Source: Bacteroidota bacterium
GTDB lineage: Bacteria; Bacteroidota; Bacteroidia; Bacteroidales; Paludibacteraceae
Length of the DNA stretch: 64,000 nt
Assembly: GCA_023459355.1 (NCBI GenBank)
Contig: JAEWUM010000009.1
Coordinates: 1 to 64,000, forward strand
Direction of reading: 5' to 3'
Of the stretch, positions 23,581 to 32,919 are shown one piece after another. The notes below the pieces were generated by a model. That model was not told the origin of the DNA and made no database searches. It saw only the letters and a list, made by a program, of their open reading frames with translations. Position 1 is the stretch's first letter, and each line of letters begins with the position of its first letter. Position numbers and translations under genes: made by a program.

Positions 23581-25332
23581 TTATTTAATGGTAATTGCAA
23601 GGTTTAATTCATCTAATTGTGACTGATCAATTACTGATGGTGCATCAATCATTACATCACGACCTGCATTGTTTTTTGGAAATGCAATGCAATCACGAAT
23701 TGAATCCAATCCGGCAAATAACGATACAAAACGATCCAACCCAAAAGCCAATCCACCATGTGGTGGCGCACCATATTTGAATGCACTCATCAGGAAGCCA
23801 AATTGTGCTTCAGCTTTTTCCGGTGTAAAACCGAGTAATTCGAACATGCGGTTCTGCAGCTTGCTGTCGTGGATACGTATCGATCCCCCACCCAGCTCTA
23901 CTCCGTTTACAACCATATCGTAGGCATTGGCACGAACCTGACCGGGATCTGTATCCAGCAATGCAATATCTTCTGGCTTTGGCGATGTAAATGGATGATG
24001 CATAGCATAATAGCGTTTTGATTCTTCATCCCACTCAAATAGTGGAAAATCAACGACCCATAAAGGTTTGTAGATGTTTTTATCACGAAGTCCTAACCTG
24101 GCACCTATCTCAAGACGTAATTCGCTAAGTGCTTTTTGCGTTTTAGATTTGTCACCCGCCAATATCAGGATTAAATCGCCCGGCTCAGCATTAAACAAAG
24201 CGGCAATTGATTTTAAATCATCCGGCGTGTAGAATTTATCAATCGAAGATTTTAAAGAACCATCAGCCTCATAACGTATATATACCAATCCTTTTGCTCC
24301 AATCTGAGGACGTTTTACAAAATCTGTCAATTCATCAAGCTGTTTACGGGTATAAGATGCACACCTTTTTGCACAGATACCACCCACATAAGCAGCACTA
24401 TCAAATACCACAAAATCTTTTCCAGAAACAGCATCTTTTAATTCAACAAACTGCATGTCAAAACGAATATCCGGCTTATCTGAACCATAATACTTAATCG
24501 CATCCGCATACGTCATTCTGGGAAAATCACCCTGAATATCAATATTCTTGATAGTTTTGAAAAGATGCTTGGTCAATCCTTCAAAAATATTCAATACATC
24601 TTCCTGCTCTACAAACGACATTTCACAGTCTATTTGGGTAAATTCAGGTTGTCGGTCAGCCCTTAAATCTTCATCTCTGAAACATTTTGCAATCTGAAAA
24701 TACCGGTCGAAACCTGAAACCATCAACAATTGTTTGAATAATTGTGGTGATTGCGGTAAGGCATAAAACTGACCCGGATTCATCCTGGATGGCACAACAA
24801 AATCCCTGGCACCTTCAGGTGTAGAACCTATTAATATTGGTGTTTCAACTTCAAGAAAGTTTTGTTCATCCAGAAATCTGCGTGTTTCAAATGTCATTTT
24901 ATGACGCAAAATCAGGTTTTCTCTGACATTACTTCTTCTTAAATCAAGATAACGATATTTCATACGGATATCATCTCCGCCATCCGTGTTTTCCTCGATT
25001 GTAAACGGAGGTGTAATGGCTTCGTTTAAGATAACCAGTTTGTCGACGAGAATTTCAATGTCTCCTGTATTGATATGAGCATTTTTGCTGCTTCGTTCTG
25101 AAACAAGGCCGGTAACCTGAATAACAAATTCACGACCGAGTTTATTTGCTTTTTCACAAAGTTCAGCGTTAATCTCGTGATTGAATACAAGTTGAGTTAC
25201 CCCGTAACGGTCTCTTATATCAACGAAAGTCATACCACCCATTTTACGGGTTTTTTGTACCCATCCCGCCAGTGTTACTTTTTCTCCTGAGTTCTGAATG
25301 CGGAGTTCACCACAATTTTTAGTTCTGTACAT
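23581..25332 (-). CDS. aspS: Aspartyl-tRNA synthetase
   Basis: 583 residues, bacterial type. It charges tRNA-Asp in the cytoplasm. An N-terminal OB-fold (GWVQKTRKMGGMTFVDIRDR) is followed by the class II core: QSPQLFKQLLMVSGFDRYFQ, motif 2 FRDEDLRADRQPEFTQID, an insertion domain of the bacterial GAD type (about 290-420), and motif 3 GLAFGLDRFVSLFAGLDSIR. On the minus strand, a TACTTTTG box (25365-25358) lies 26 bases before the start, inside the short gap after rsmG. Confidence 0.97.
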   Translation of the reverse strand: MYRTKNCGELRIQNSGEKVTLAGWVQKTRKMGGMTFVDIRDRYGVTQLVFNHEINAELCEKANKLGREFVIQVTGLVSERSSKNAHINTGDIEILVDKLVILNEAITPPFTIEENTDGGDDIRMKYRYLDLRRSNVRENLILRHKMTFETRRFLDEQNFLEVETPILIGSTPEGARDFVVPSRMNPGQFYALPQSPQLFKQLLMVSGFDRYFQIAKCFRDEDLRADRQPEFTQIDCEMSFVEQEDVLNIFEGLTKHLFKTIKNIDIQGDFPRMTYADAIKYYGSDKPDIRFDMQFVELKDAVSGKDFVVFDSAAYVGGICAKRCASYTRKQLDELTDFVKRPQIGAKGLVYIRYEADGSLKSSIDKFYTPDDLKSIAALFNAEPGDLILILAGDKSKTQKALSELRLEIGARLGLRDKNIYKPLWVVDFPLFEWDEESKRYYAMHHPFTSPKPEDIALLDTDPGQVRANAYDMVVNGVELGGGSIRIHDSKLQNRMFELLGFTPEKAEAQFGFLMSAFKYGAPPHGGLAFGLDRFVSLFAGLDSIRDCIAFPKNNAGRDVMIDAPSVIDQSQLDELNLAITIK

Positions 25333-25392
25333 GCAATTTATGATTGAAAAATTGACACAAAAGTAGTAATTTTTTATGATTTGAAATCAATA

Positions 25393-26022
25393 TTATTTTC
25401 CCTGTATGGGAACGTACACTACTTTCTTGGTTTTAAAATAATCCTCATTGAAATAATCACTTATTTCATAGCTGCTTGCAATATTCTTAAAGGGTAAAAT
25501 TTCATGCTGCAACTCCCCTCCCTTCAGACAAATCAGTCCATTGGGCAATGCATTTTTTTGTTCATTGACAATGTTTTTTCTAACTAATTTAACTAAATCG
25601 TCCAATGGCATTACGGCACGACTTACAACAAAATCAAATTTGTTTTTTTCTTCCTGCACCCTCATGTGTTTTAAGGTTATGTTATTCAACTTAATAGCAT
25701 TGGAAACTTCCTGTCCAACCTTTATTTTCTTTCCAATTGAATCAATCAGTGTAAATTCAGATTCAGGAAAGAGAATAGCGAGTGGAATTCCGGGAAAACC
25801 TCCTCCGGTGCCGACATCCAAAATCTTTGTGCCCGGTTTGAAACTGATAACCTGAGCAATAGCTAACGAATGTAAAACATGGTGCAGATACAAATTTTCT
25901 ATATCCTTTCTGGAAATTACATTGATTTTGGCGTTCCAGTCAGTATAAAGTTCATATAATGATTCAAACTGATGTATTTGAACATCGGATAAATCTTTAA
26001 AATATTTCGAAATCTCTTTCAT
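25393..26022 (-). CDS. rsmG: 16S rRNA (guanine-N7) methyltransferase RsmG
   Basis: 209 residues of the GidB/RsmG family, which methylates G527 of 16S rRNA. Seen: NVISRKDIENLYLHHVLHSL, SAM-binding ILDVGTGGGFPGIPLAILFP (about 68-87), and VVSRAVMPLDDLVKLV. A minus-strand TACTTTTG box (26058-26051) lies about 29 bases before the start. It stands upstream of aspS but each gene has its own candidate promoter. Confidence 0.93.
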   Translation of the reverse strand: MKEISKYFKDLSDVQIHQFESLYELYTDWNAKINVISRKDIENLYLHHVLHSLAIAQVISFKPGTKILDVGTGGGFPGIPLAILFPESEFTLIDSIGKKIKVGQEVSNAIKLNNITLKHMRVQEEKNKFDFVVSRAVMPLDDLVKLVRKNIVNEQKNALPNGLICLKGGELQHEILPFKNIASSYEISDYFNEDYFKTKKVVYVPIQGK

Positions 26023-26099
26023 TTACAACGTTTAAATAATTTTGAGAATACAAAAGTAAAACAAAAATTGAATAGTTCTTAGAATTAATTAGATTTTAA

Positions 26100-26130
26100 T
26101 TTGCCAGATAAAAAAATAACAGTATCTTTG
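26100..26130 (+). promoter_or_regulatory. Promoter of the tRNA-Pro gene
   Basis: TTTG (26100-26103), a 19-base spacer, and TATCTTTG (26123-26130) match the Bacteroidota housekeeping promoter very well. The tRNA begins 22 bases downstream. Confidence 0.75.
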
Positions 26131-26151
26131 CAGCCGTTTTGAACAACATTT

Positions 26152-26226
26152 CGGGGTGTAGCGCAGTCCGGTTAGCGCACCTGCTTTGGGAGCAGGGGGT
26201 CGTGGGTTCGAATCCCGCTACCCCGA
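26152..26226 (+). tRNA. tRNA-Pro (anticodon TGG)
   Basis: A full cloverleaf can be folded: acceptor CGGGGTG pairs with the 3' strand TACCCCG (one G-T), D arm around gcgcagtccggttagcgc, anticodon stem CCTGC/GCAGG with loop TTTGGGA (26185-26191) giving anticodon TGG (26187-26189), and T arm gtgggttcgaatcccgc. The discriminator is A (26226); the CCA end is not encoded. It stands alone with its own promoter and terminator. Confidence 0.97.
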
Positions 26227-26230
26227 CAAA

Positions 26231-26268
26231 AAAAGCCACTTGTATAGGTATGCAGGTGGCTTTTTTTT
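26231..26268 (+). terminator. Intrinsic terminator after tRNA-Pro
   Basis: GCCACTTG (26235-26242) and CAGGTGGC (26253-26260) form an 8-bp stem (one G-T), preceded by an A-run and followed by eight T (26261-26268). Confidence 0.9.
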
Positions 26269-26286
26269 GTTTTCCTGATAATGTAT

Positions 26287-26294
26287 TATCTTTG
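26287..26294 (+). promoter_or_regulatory. Putative -7 box of fabD
   Basis: TATCTTTG, a perfect consensus, lies 37 bases before the fabD ATG. A TTTG at 26266-26269 gives a somewhat short 17-base spacer and overlaps the tRNA terminator T-run. Confidence 0.5.
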
Positions 26295-26331
26295 CAACTC
26301 AAAATTAATAGAACTAAAATTTATAATATAA

Positions 26332-27204
26332 ATGAAAGCTTATGTTTTTCCCGGTCAGGGAGCACAATTTGTAGGAATGGGTAAGGATTTGTACGATCAA
26401 TCCGATTTAGCCCGTGAATATTTTGAAAAAGCAAATGAGATTCTTGGTTTTCGCATTACAGATCTGATGTTCGAAGGAACTCCCGAAGACCTGAAGCAGA
26501 CAAAAGTAACCCAACCGGCCATCTTTCTGCATTCTGTTATTTCCGCGCTGGTAATGGGTGATGCTTTTAAACCGGATATGGTAGCTGGTCACTCTTTAGG
26601 TGAATTTTCTGCATTGGTAGCAGCTAAAGCTTTGTCGTTTGAAGACGGGTTAGTATTGGTTTCAAAACGTGCTATGGCGATGCAAAAAGCCTGTGAGATG
26701 GAGGAGTCAACAATGGCCGCTGTACTTGGCTTAAGTGATGAAATTGTTGAAGAAGTATGCGATTCTATTACAAACGAAGTTGTGGTTCCTGCAAATTATA
26801 ACTGTCCCGGACAGCTTGTTATTTCGGGTTCTGTTGCAGGTATTGATTTAGCTTGTGAAGCGCTTAAAGCCAAAGGTGCTAAAAGGGCTCTGAAATTGCC
26901 TGTCGGTGGAGCTTTCCACTCTCCTCTAATGAAACCCGCCAGCGAAGAATTACAGGCAGCTATTAATGAAACAATCATTTCAACACCTCTTTGTCCTGTT
27001 TATCAAAATGTTAATGCATATCCGCAAACAAATCCCGTTTCAATCAAACAAAATTTGATTGCACAATTAACTGCACCGGTAAGATGGACACAAACAGTGA
27101 AAAATATGATTACTGATGGTGCTACTGAATTTTATGAATTAGGTCCTGGTGATGTACTAAAAGGCCTTGTGAAAAAAGTAAACCCTGAGGTTATTGTAGG
27201 ATAA
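26332..27204 (+). CDS. fabD: Malonyl-CoA:ACP transacylase
   Basis: 290 residues. FabD transfers malonyl from CoA to acyl carrier protein to start fatty-acid elongation. The N-terminus FPGQGAQFVGMGKDLYDQ and the nucleophile elbow GHSLGEFSALVAAKALSFED (catalytic Ser about residue 89) are diagnostic; the second catalytic His is in GGAFHSPLM (about 201). It is monocistronic, between a tRNA terminator and a strong terminator of its own. The rest of the fab operon is not in this window. Confidence 0.95.
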   Translation: MKAYVFPGQGAQFVGMGKDLYDQSDLAREYFEKANEILGFRITDLMFEGTPEDLKQTKVTQPAIFLHSVISALVMGDAFKPDMVAGHSLGEFSALVAAKALSFEDGLVLVSKRAMAMQKACEMEESTMAAVLGLSDEIVEEVCDSITNEVVVPANYNCPGQLVISGSVAGIDLACEALKAKGAKRALKLPVGGAFHSPLMKPASEELQAAINETIISTPLCPVYQNVNAYPQTNPVSIKQNLIAQLTAPVRWTQTVKNMITDGATEFYELGPGDVLKGLVKKVNPEVIVG

Positions 27205-27250
27205 TTACACAAATTACATGTTATCATGTTAATTTGCACTATTTTTATGA

Positions 27251-27289
27251 CCACTTTCAACTTTTGTCGTTGAAAGTGGTTTCTTTTTT
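27251..27289 (+). terminator. Intrinsic terminator of fabD
   Basis: CCACTTTCAAC and GTTGAAAGTGG form a perfect 11-bp stem around ttttgtc (27251-27279), followed by ttctttttt. Confidence 0.9.
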
Positions 27290-27322
27290 AGATTATAAAA
27301 CAAACTGACTAAATAATATATC

Positions 27323-28459
27323 TTGGCTGGCATCTATATTCATATTCCTTTCTGTAAACAACGTTGTACTTATTGTGATTTCTACAAGGAAACAGGTAGC
27401 AATAACAATCAGATAGACGCATTTGTAGATGCCCTGATTCAGGAAATACAACTTCGTAAATCATATCTGAATGGGGAGGATATCAGTACGCTATATTTTG
27501 GGGGTGGAACTCCCAGTGTACTCAACTTCAATCAATTTAAAAAGATTTTTAACGAAATTTACAGCTGTTTTAATGTGGAGGATGATGCAGAAATTACAAT
27601 GGAAGCTAATCCGGACGACCTTACTGAGGTATATTTGAAAACCCTATCCCCTCTCCCATTTAATCGGTTAAGCATTGGTATACAGTCGTTTAATGATGCA
27701 CATCTGAAGAAAATCAACAGAAGACACGATGCCCAACAAGCTAAGGATGCTGTAATCAATGCCAGAAAACATGGATTCAAAAATATCAGCATAGATTTGA
27801 TATATGCGCTACCGGAACAAACAATTGATGATTGGAAAAATCAACTGGAAGAAGCATTTAAACTGGATGTAGAGCATATATCAGCTTATGGACTTACCTA
27901 TGAGGAAGGTACAGCACTATGGAAGCAACGAAACAAGGGTTTAGTTAAGGTAACAGAAGATGAAGTCACACTTCAGATGTTTGACTATATGAGACTACAG
28001 ATGAGTGAAAAAGGGTTTGAATCGTATGAGATATCCAATTATGCAAAACCTGGCTTCAGATCCAGACACAACAGTGCTTACTGGCAGTTTGTACCCTATC
28101 TGGGACTGGGACCATCAGCTCATTCTTTCGATGGAAAATCAAGGCAATGGAATATTTCATCACAACAAAAATACACTGAAGGTATATCAATCTTCAAACC
28201 TTTATTTGAAAAGGAGATTCTAAGTGAACAGGACTTTTATAATGATTTTATCATGGTTTCATTGAGAACAAAAGAGGGAATTGATTTGATTCGTTTAAAA
28301 AACAGATTCGGAGATGTTTTATTTGATTATTGCTTGCAAAATGCAGAAAATCAAATAAAATACGGTAATCTTATTTTAAATAACAACAGACTTTTTCTAT
28401 CAGATGCAGGTGTTCATATCACCAATCAGGTTATTGTTGAACTTATGAAAACAGACTAA
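27323..28459 (+). CDS. hemW: Radical SAM heme chaperone HemW
   Basis: 378 residues. The N-terminus AGIYIHIPFCKQRCTYCDFY contains the radical-SAM CX3CX2C cluster motif with the extra Cys/Phe pattern of HemW, and YFGGGTPSVLN follows. HemW relatives bind heme and were long mis-annotated as oxygen-independent coproporphyrinogen oxidase; the HemN-specific N-terminal extension is absent here. The start is TTG at 27323: an in-frame stop at 27314 rules out any upstream ATG, and translation from TTG gives the family's canonical MAGIYIHIPFC. The 95-base gap to the next gene contains a promoter box. Confidence 0.9.
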   Translation: MAGIYIHIPFCKQRCTYCDFYKETGSNNNQIDAFVDALIQEIQLRKSYLNGEDISTLYFGGGTPSVLNFNQFKKIFNEIYSCFNVEDDAEITMEANPDDLTEVYLKTLSPLPFNRLSIGIQSFNDAHLKKINRRHDAQQAKDAVINARKHGFKNISIDLIYALPEQTIDDWKNQLEEAFKLDVEHISAYGLTYEEGTALWKQRNKGLVKVTEDEVTLQMFDYMRLQMSEKGFESYEISNYAKPGFRSRHNSAYWQFVPYLGLGPSAHSFDGKSRQWNISSQQKYTEGISIFKPLFEKEILSEQDFYNDFIMVSLRTKEGIDLIRLKNRFGDVLFDYCLQNAENQIKYGNLILNNNRLFLSDAGVHITNQVIVELMKTD

Positions 28460-28527
28460 TTTTAATTAATCAGTGTTAATCAAACTCTCATCGTGAATTA
28501 AAAATCCGTTTGTTAAACAAAAAATAG

Positions 28528-28535
28528 TAAATTTG
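28528..28535 (+). promoter_or_regulatory. Putative -7 box of the penicillin-binding protein gene
   Basis: TAAATTTG fits TAnnTTTG, 19 bases before the ATG at 28555. TTTG at 28509-28512 gives a 15-base spacer, shorter than ideal. Confidence 0.4.
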
Positions 28536-28554
28536 TCGCTTAATTCATTATGGC

Positions 28555-30870
28555 ATGACTGAAAATAATACTAATAAAGATTTCAGAAAAGTGTTTAACC
28601 GGTGGTTTTGGATACTATTCGGTTCAGGATTAACTGTTATGGCACTTGTTTTCTTTTTTATCAGCATTGGATGGTTGGGATATCTTCCGGAAATTGATCA
28701 GCTGCAAAACCCAATCAATAAATATGCAACCGAGCTTTATTCTTCTGATTTCAAATTGATTGGAAGCTATTCTGAAAGTAAGGATAACAGGATTAGAACA
28801 GAATACAGCCAGATATCAAAACATGTTATCAATGCACTTATTGCAACTGAAGATGAAAGATTTTATGACCATTCGGGAATTGATGGCAGAGCACTTGGGA
28901 GGGTTTTCATCAAAAGGGGTATTTTCAGACAAAAAAGTTCGGGAGGTGGTAGTACAATCACTCAACAGTTAGCAAAACTACTGTACTCTCCTAAAGCGGA
29001 TAATATTATTGAGAGAGCATTACAAAAACCAATTGAATGGGTCATTTCAGTTCAGCTGGAAAAAATATACACCAAAGAAGAAATTATTACACTTTATCTT
29101 AATCAGTTTGATTTTCTGTATAATGCCGTGGGTATTAAAACCTCATCATACGTCTATTTTAATACTACACCAGCTGAATTAAAAATTGAAGAAGCTGCTA
29201 CACTCATCGGCATGTGTAAAAATCCTTCACTGTATAATCCGAAAAGATTCAACGAGAGAGCCAGAAACAGAAGAAATGTTGTGTTGGATCAAATGCGTAA
29301 GGCCGATTTTATTACGAAAGCTGAAAGAGACTCATTGCAACAACTTCCATTGACACTTGATTTTCAAAGAGTTGACCACAAACAAGGATTAGCTCCCTAT
29401 TTCAGGGAATATCTGAGATTAACCCTAACAGCAAAAAAACCAGTCAGAAGTAATTATGCAAGCTGGCAGGATGAGAAATATAAAGAAGATTTGTGGCAAT
29501 GGGAAAATAACCCCTTGTATGGATTCTGTAATAAAAACACAAAATCAAATGGCATGCCTTATAACATCTATACTGATGGACTGAGGATTTTTACAACCAT
29601 TGATTCCCGTATGCAGCAATATGCAGAAGAAGCTGTTGAGCAGCATCTTACTGAACTTCAGCAAGCATTTTTCAAAGAAAAGAAAGGAAGATCTTATGCT
29701 CCGTTTTCGAAACATGTCAACCAAACTGAGATTGATGCCTCCATTAACCGTGCCATGCGCGATTCTGAACGTTACAGACGACTCAAGAATGAAGGTGTAA
29801 GCAGTGAAGAAATCTCCCGGGTATTCAACACAAAAGTTGAAATGCAGGTGTTTTCATACAAAGGAATGATTGATACTGTTATGACACCCATGGATTCGAT
29901 TCGTTATATCAAACATTTCCTGAGATGTGGCTTTATGTCTATTGATCCTAAAACCGGTCAGGTAAAGGCGTATGTTGGCGGACCAAATTTTACTCATTTT
30001 CAGTACGATATGGCTACGTTGGGAAAACGTCAGGTGGGTTCTACCATAAAACCATACCTATACACGTTGGCAATGGAAGAAGGTCTTTGGCCATGCGACA
30101 AAGTAATGAATGTGCCAATTACCTTAAAAGACGCCAATGGTAATGACTGGTCTCCACGTAATTCAAGCAAATCTAGAATTGGTGAAGAAGTTACACTACG
30201 GTGGGCATTAGCAAATTCAAATAACTGGATATCAGCTTATTTAATGAATATGTTTACTCCGGAATCATTGGTAAAACTAATGCAATCTTTTGGAATCAGA
30301 AGTCATTTAGATCCGGTTATTTCATTGTGCCTGGGTCCTGCTGATATTTCAATTGTTGAAATGGTGGATGCGTATACTGCTTTCCCCAACAAAGGCATCA
30401 GGGTTGAACCTATGTATGTAACCCGTATTGAAGATGGTAACGGAAATGTAATTGCAACATTTACACCTCAGATGCATGAAATTTTCAGTGAATCAACAGC
30501 TTATAAGATGATTTACATGCTGAGAAGTGTGGTTGACGGAGGTACTGGTGGTAGAATTCGCGGTAGATATGGCTTAACTATGCCCATGGGTGGTAAGACT
30601 GGTACAACTCAAAACAACTCTGATGGTTGGTTTATGGGTTTTACTCCATCTTTGGTTTCCGGCGTTTGGGTTGGTGGTGAGGATCGTTCCATCCACTTTG
30701 ATAATATCGCCGAAGGTCAGGGAGCCAGTATGGCTTTGCCAATATGGGCATTATATATGCAAAAAGTTTTAGGTGACAGTTCATTAGGGTATTCTGCACA
30801 AGATAATTTTGATGTTCCATCTTCATTTAATGCTAATGCAGGTTGTGAAGAAAACGTTTTTGATTGGTAA
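28555..30870 (+). CDS. mrcA: Class A penicillin-binding protein (PBP1A-type)
   Basis: 771 residues. One membrane anchor near the N-terminus (WILFGSGLTVMALVFFFISI) is followed by the glycosyltransferase GT51 domain (ATEDERFYDHSGIDGRALG; GGGSTITQQLAKLLY) and a transpeptidase domain with the SxxK motif in GSTIKPYLYTLAM, SNN in LANSNNWISAYLM, and KTGTT. It polymerises and crosslinks peptidoglycan on the outer face of the inner membrane. The TPR gene starts nine bases after its stop, so the two are likely co-transcribed. Confidence 0.93.
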   Translation: MTENNTNKDFRKVFNRWFWILFGSGLTVMALVFFFISIGWLGYLPEIDQLQNPINKYATELYSSDFKLIGSYSESKDNRIRTEYSQISKHVINALIATEDERFYDHSGIDGRALGRVFIKRGIFRQKSSGGGSTITQQLAKLLYSPKADNIIERALQKPIEWVISVQLEKIYTKEEIITLYLNQFDFLYNAVGIKTSSYVYFNTTPAELKIEEAATLIGMCKNPSLYNPKRFNERARNRRNVVLDQMRKADFITKAERDSLQQLPLTLDFQRVDHKQGLAPYFREYLRLTLTAKKPVRSNYASWQDEKYKEDLWQWENNPLYGFCNKNTKSNGMPYNIYTDGLRIFTTIDSRMQQYAEEAVEQHLTELQQAFFKEKKGRSYAPFSKHVNQTEIDASINRAMRDSERYRRLKNEGVSSEEISRVFNTKVEMQVFSYKGMIDTVMTPMDSIRYIKHFLRCGFMSIDPKTGQVKAYVGGPNFTHFQYDMATLGKRQVGSTIKPYLYTLAMEEGLWPCDKVMNVPITLKDANGNDWSPRNSSKSRIGEEVTLRWALANSNNWISAYLMNMFTPESLVKLMQSFGIRSHLDPVISLCLGPADISIVEMVDAYTAFPNKGIRVEPMYVTRIEDGNGNVIATFTPQMHEIFSESTAYKMIYMLRSVVDGGTGGRIRGRYGLTMPMGGKTGTTQNNSDGWFMGFTPSLVSGVWVGGEDRSIHFDNIAEGQGASMALPIWALYMQKVLGDSSLGYSAQDNFDVPSSFNANAGCEENVFDW

Positions 30871-30879
30871 GTTAAATAT

Positions 30880-32913
30880 TTGAAAAGAAAAATTCTCATA
30901 TCAATTATGTTGTTTTTTCAACTGGGTCTATTGTTTGCTCAGTTGAACACCGACCGTATTCTGACCATTGGCCGGAATGCATTGTATTTTGAGGATTATG
31001 TACTTTCTATTCAATATTTTAATCAGGTCATCAAAATCAAACCGTTTTTGGCCGAACCTTACATGTATCGGGCCATCGCTAAAATTCAACTTGGAGATTA
31101 CGAAGGAGCTGAGATTGATGGAACAGAAGCAATTATCAGGAATCCATTTTTACCTCAGGCTTTTTATGCCAGGGGGTTCACCCGCATGAAGCTGGAAAAA
31201 TACGAAGAAGCCGCACAGGATTTTACTAAAGCACTCGAATTTAGTCCGGGTAGTCAACATTTATTGGTAAGCAGAATCGATGCTAATGAAAAAAGTGGCA
31301 ACTATGAAGCTGCTTTGAAAGATATTGACAAATACATCGCCATGAATCCCAGAAATACTGGATTATGGTATGAGAAGGGCCGAATTTACCTATCAATGAA
31401 TGACACAGTCGCAGCTGAAAACTCATTCAATCAGCTAATTAAATCTGACACAACTGCTTATGTCGGTTGGAGTGCCAGGGCTTTATTAAAACTACAAAGA
31501 AAAGATTTGCAGGGCGCTTATGACGACTATTCCAGGTCAATCGCGTTAAAATCAAATTATTTTGGGGATTACATCAACCGGGGTATCATCAATGTTGAAC
31601 AAAGAAGATACATGGAGGCGCTGGCTGACTATGATCAGGCCATAAAACTTGAACCAAATAGTAAACTGGCATATTTAAACAGGGCCATTCTTCGTTCAAA
31701 CCTGGGTGACAACAACAATGCTCTTGGGGATTTTGAACAGGTACTGAAAATGGATTCTGCCAATATGGAAGCCAGATACAGTAAAGCCTTACTTGAAATG
31801 AAACTGAGACATTACCGCAATGCCATAGCAGACTTTAAAATCATATTGAATAAGCATCCCTACTTTATTCCTGCTTATTGGGGGATTGCTGAAGCATACG
31901 ATGCTCAAAATAACATTAAAGAGGCTTTCAGATACAGACAAAAAGCACAGGACATTGAAAAAAATAAAGATAAAATAAGGGAAAAGATTCAGGAAGATCT
32001 GAATGCTAAAAATATGATTGCAGAGGATATTCCTGAAAGCAATAACAAAAAAAGAACTGATGTTTTCAACAGGTATGCTACCCAGAACATCAGTGATAAT
32101 GAGTCCGAATCGAAATATAATAACCAGAAAAGAGGAGCTGTTCAAAAGAATTTCGTCGATGTGGTGAACGAGAAAAATTTTGTATTGACATATTATTCCA
32201 AAACAGATGCGTTACGTCAAACTAATTTATATCATCCTGAAATAGAGACGTATAACAGAAGAAAACATTTGAGTGCTGATTTAAAAGTAACCTGTTCAGA
32301 GATTCCTTTGACTAATGAGTTGATTGACAAGCATTTCAAAACCATTAATCAAATCAGTTCAAAAATTAATGTAAATACCAATGATGCAGATATTTACTTT
32401 CACAGGGCACTGGAATTCGCATTGATTCAGGATTTTGAAAATGCAATTGAAGACCTCAATAAGGCAATCGCATTGCGTTCTGACTTCATGTTGGCATACT
32501 TCACCAGAGCTAATATTCGGTACAAGTACATTGATTATATGAAAAACTCACTTCGGGAAACCGGACTTGAGACCTTAGAGTTAAAGGACCGCTATGCTGC
32601 TTTTGAAAAAGAGAAAAAGTTTGATGTGGAGTTAATCATGCGTGATTTGGAAAGAGTAAGTGATTTACAACCTGATTTTTCATTTGCATATTACAACAAA
32701 GCCAATATATTAACTTCACAACAGGATTTTCGGACTGCTATATCCAATTATTCAAAAGCCATTGAAGTTGACAGAGATTTTGCTGAAGCATACTTCAACC
32801 GGGGACTGACTTACCTGTATATTGGTGAAGATGCAAAAGGACTTACAGATCTGAGTAAGGCAGGTGAATTGGGCATTTATCAGGCATATAACCTGATACA
32901 AAGGTTTAAATAA
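30880..32913 (+). CDS. Tetratricopeptide-repeat protein, secreted/periplasmic
   Basis: 677 residues with a signal peptide (KILISIMLFFQLGLLFAQ). A long TPR array occupies about residues 30-350 (for example YLNRAILRSNLGDNNNALGD and YINRGIINVEQRRYMEALAD), a charged linker spans about 365-450, and more TPRs follow to the end (YFNRGLTYLYIGEDAKGLTD). TPR arrays bind partner proteins; in this position a role with the upstream penicillin-binding protein is plausible but only inferred. The start is TTG at 30880, which gives the intact signal peptide; no ATG is available nearby. Convergent with folC, seven bases away. Confidence 0.85.
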   Translation: MKRKILISIMLFFQLGLLFAQLNTDRILTIGRNALYFEDYVLSIQYFNQVIKIKPFLAEPYMYRAIAKIQLGDYEGAEIDGTEAIIRNPFLPQAFYARGFTRMKLEKYEEAAQDFTKALEFSPGSQHLLVSRIDANEKSGNYEAALKDIDKYIAMNPRNTGLWYEKGRIYLSMNDTVAAENSFNQLIKSDTTAYVGWSARALLKLQRKDLQGAYDDYSRSIALKSNYFGDYINRGIINVEQRRYMEALADYDQAIKLEPNSKLAYLNRAILRSNLGDNNNALGDFEQVLKMDSANMEARYSKALLEMKLRHYRNAIADFKIILNKHPYFIPAYWGIAEAYDAQNNIKEAFRYRQKAQDIEKNKDKIREKIQEDLNAKNMIAEDIPESNNKKRTDVFNRYATQNISDNESESKYNNQKRGAVQKNFVDVVNEKNFVLTYYSKTDALRQTNLYHPEIETYNRRKHLSADLKVTCSEIPLTNELIDKHFKTINQISSKINVNTNDADIYFHRALEFALIQDFENAIEDLNKAIALRSDFMLAYFTRANIRYKYIDYMKNSLRETGLETLELKDRYAAFEKEKKFDVELIMRDLERVSDLQPDFSFAYYNKANILTSQQDFRTAISNYSKAIEVDRDFAEAYFNRGLTYLYIGEDAKGLTDLSKAGELGIYQAYNLIQRFK

Positions 32914-32919
32914 CAAGTA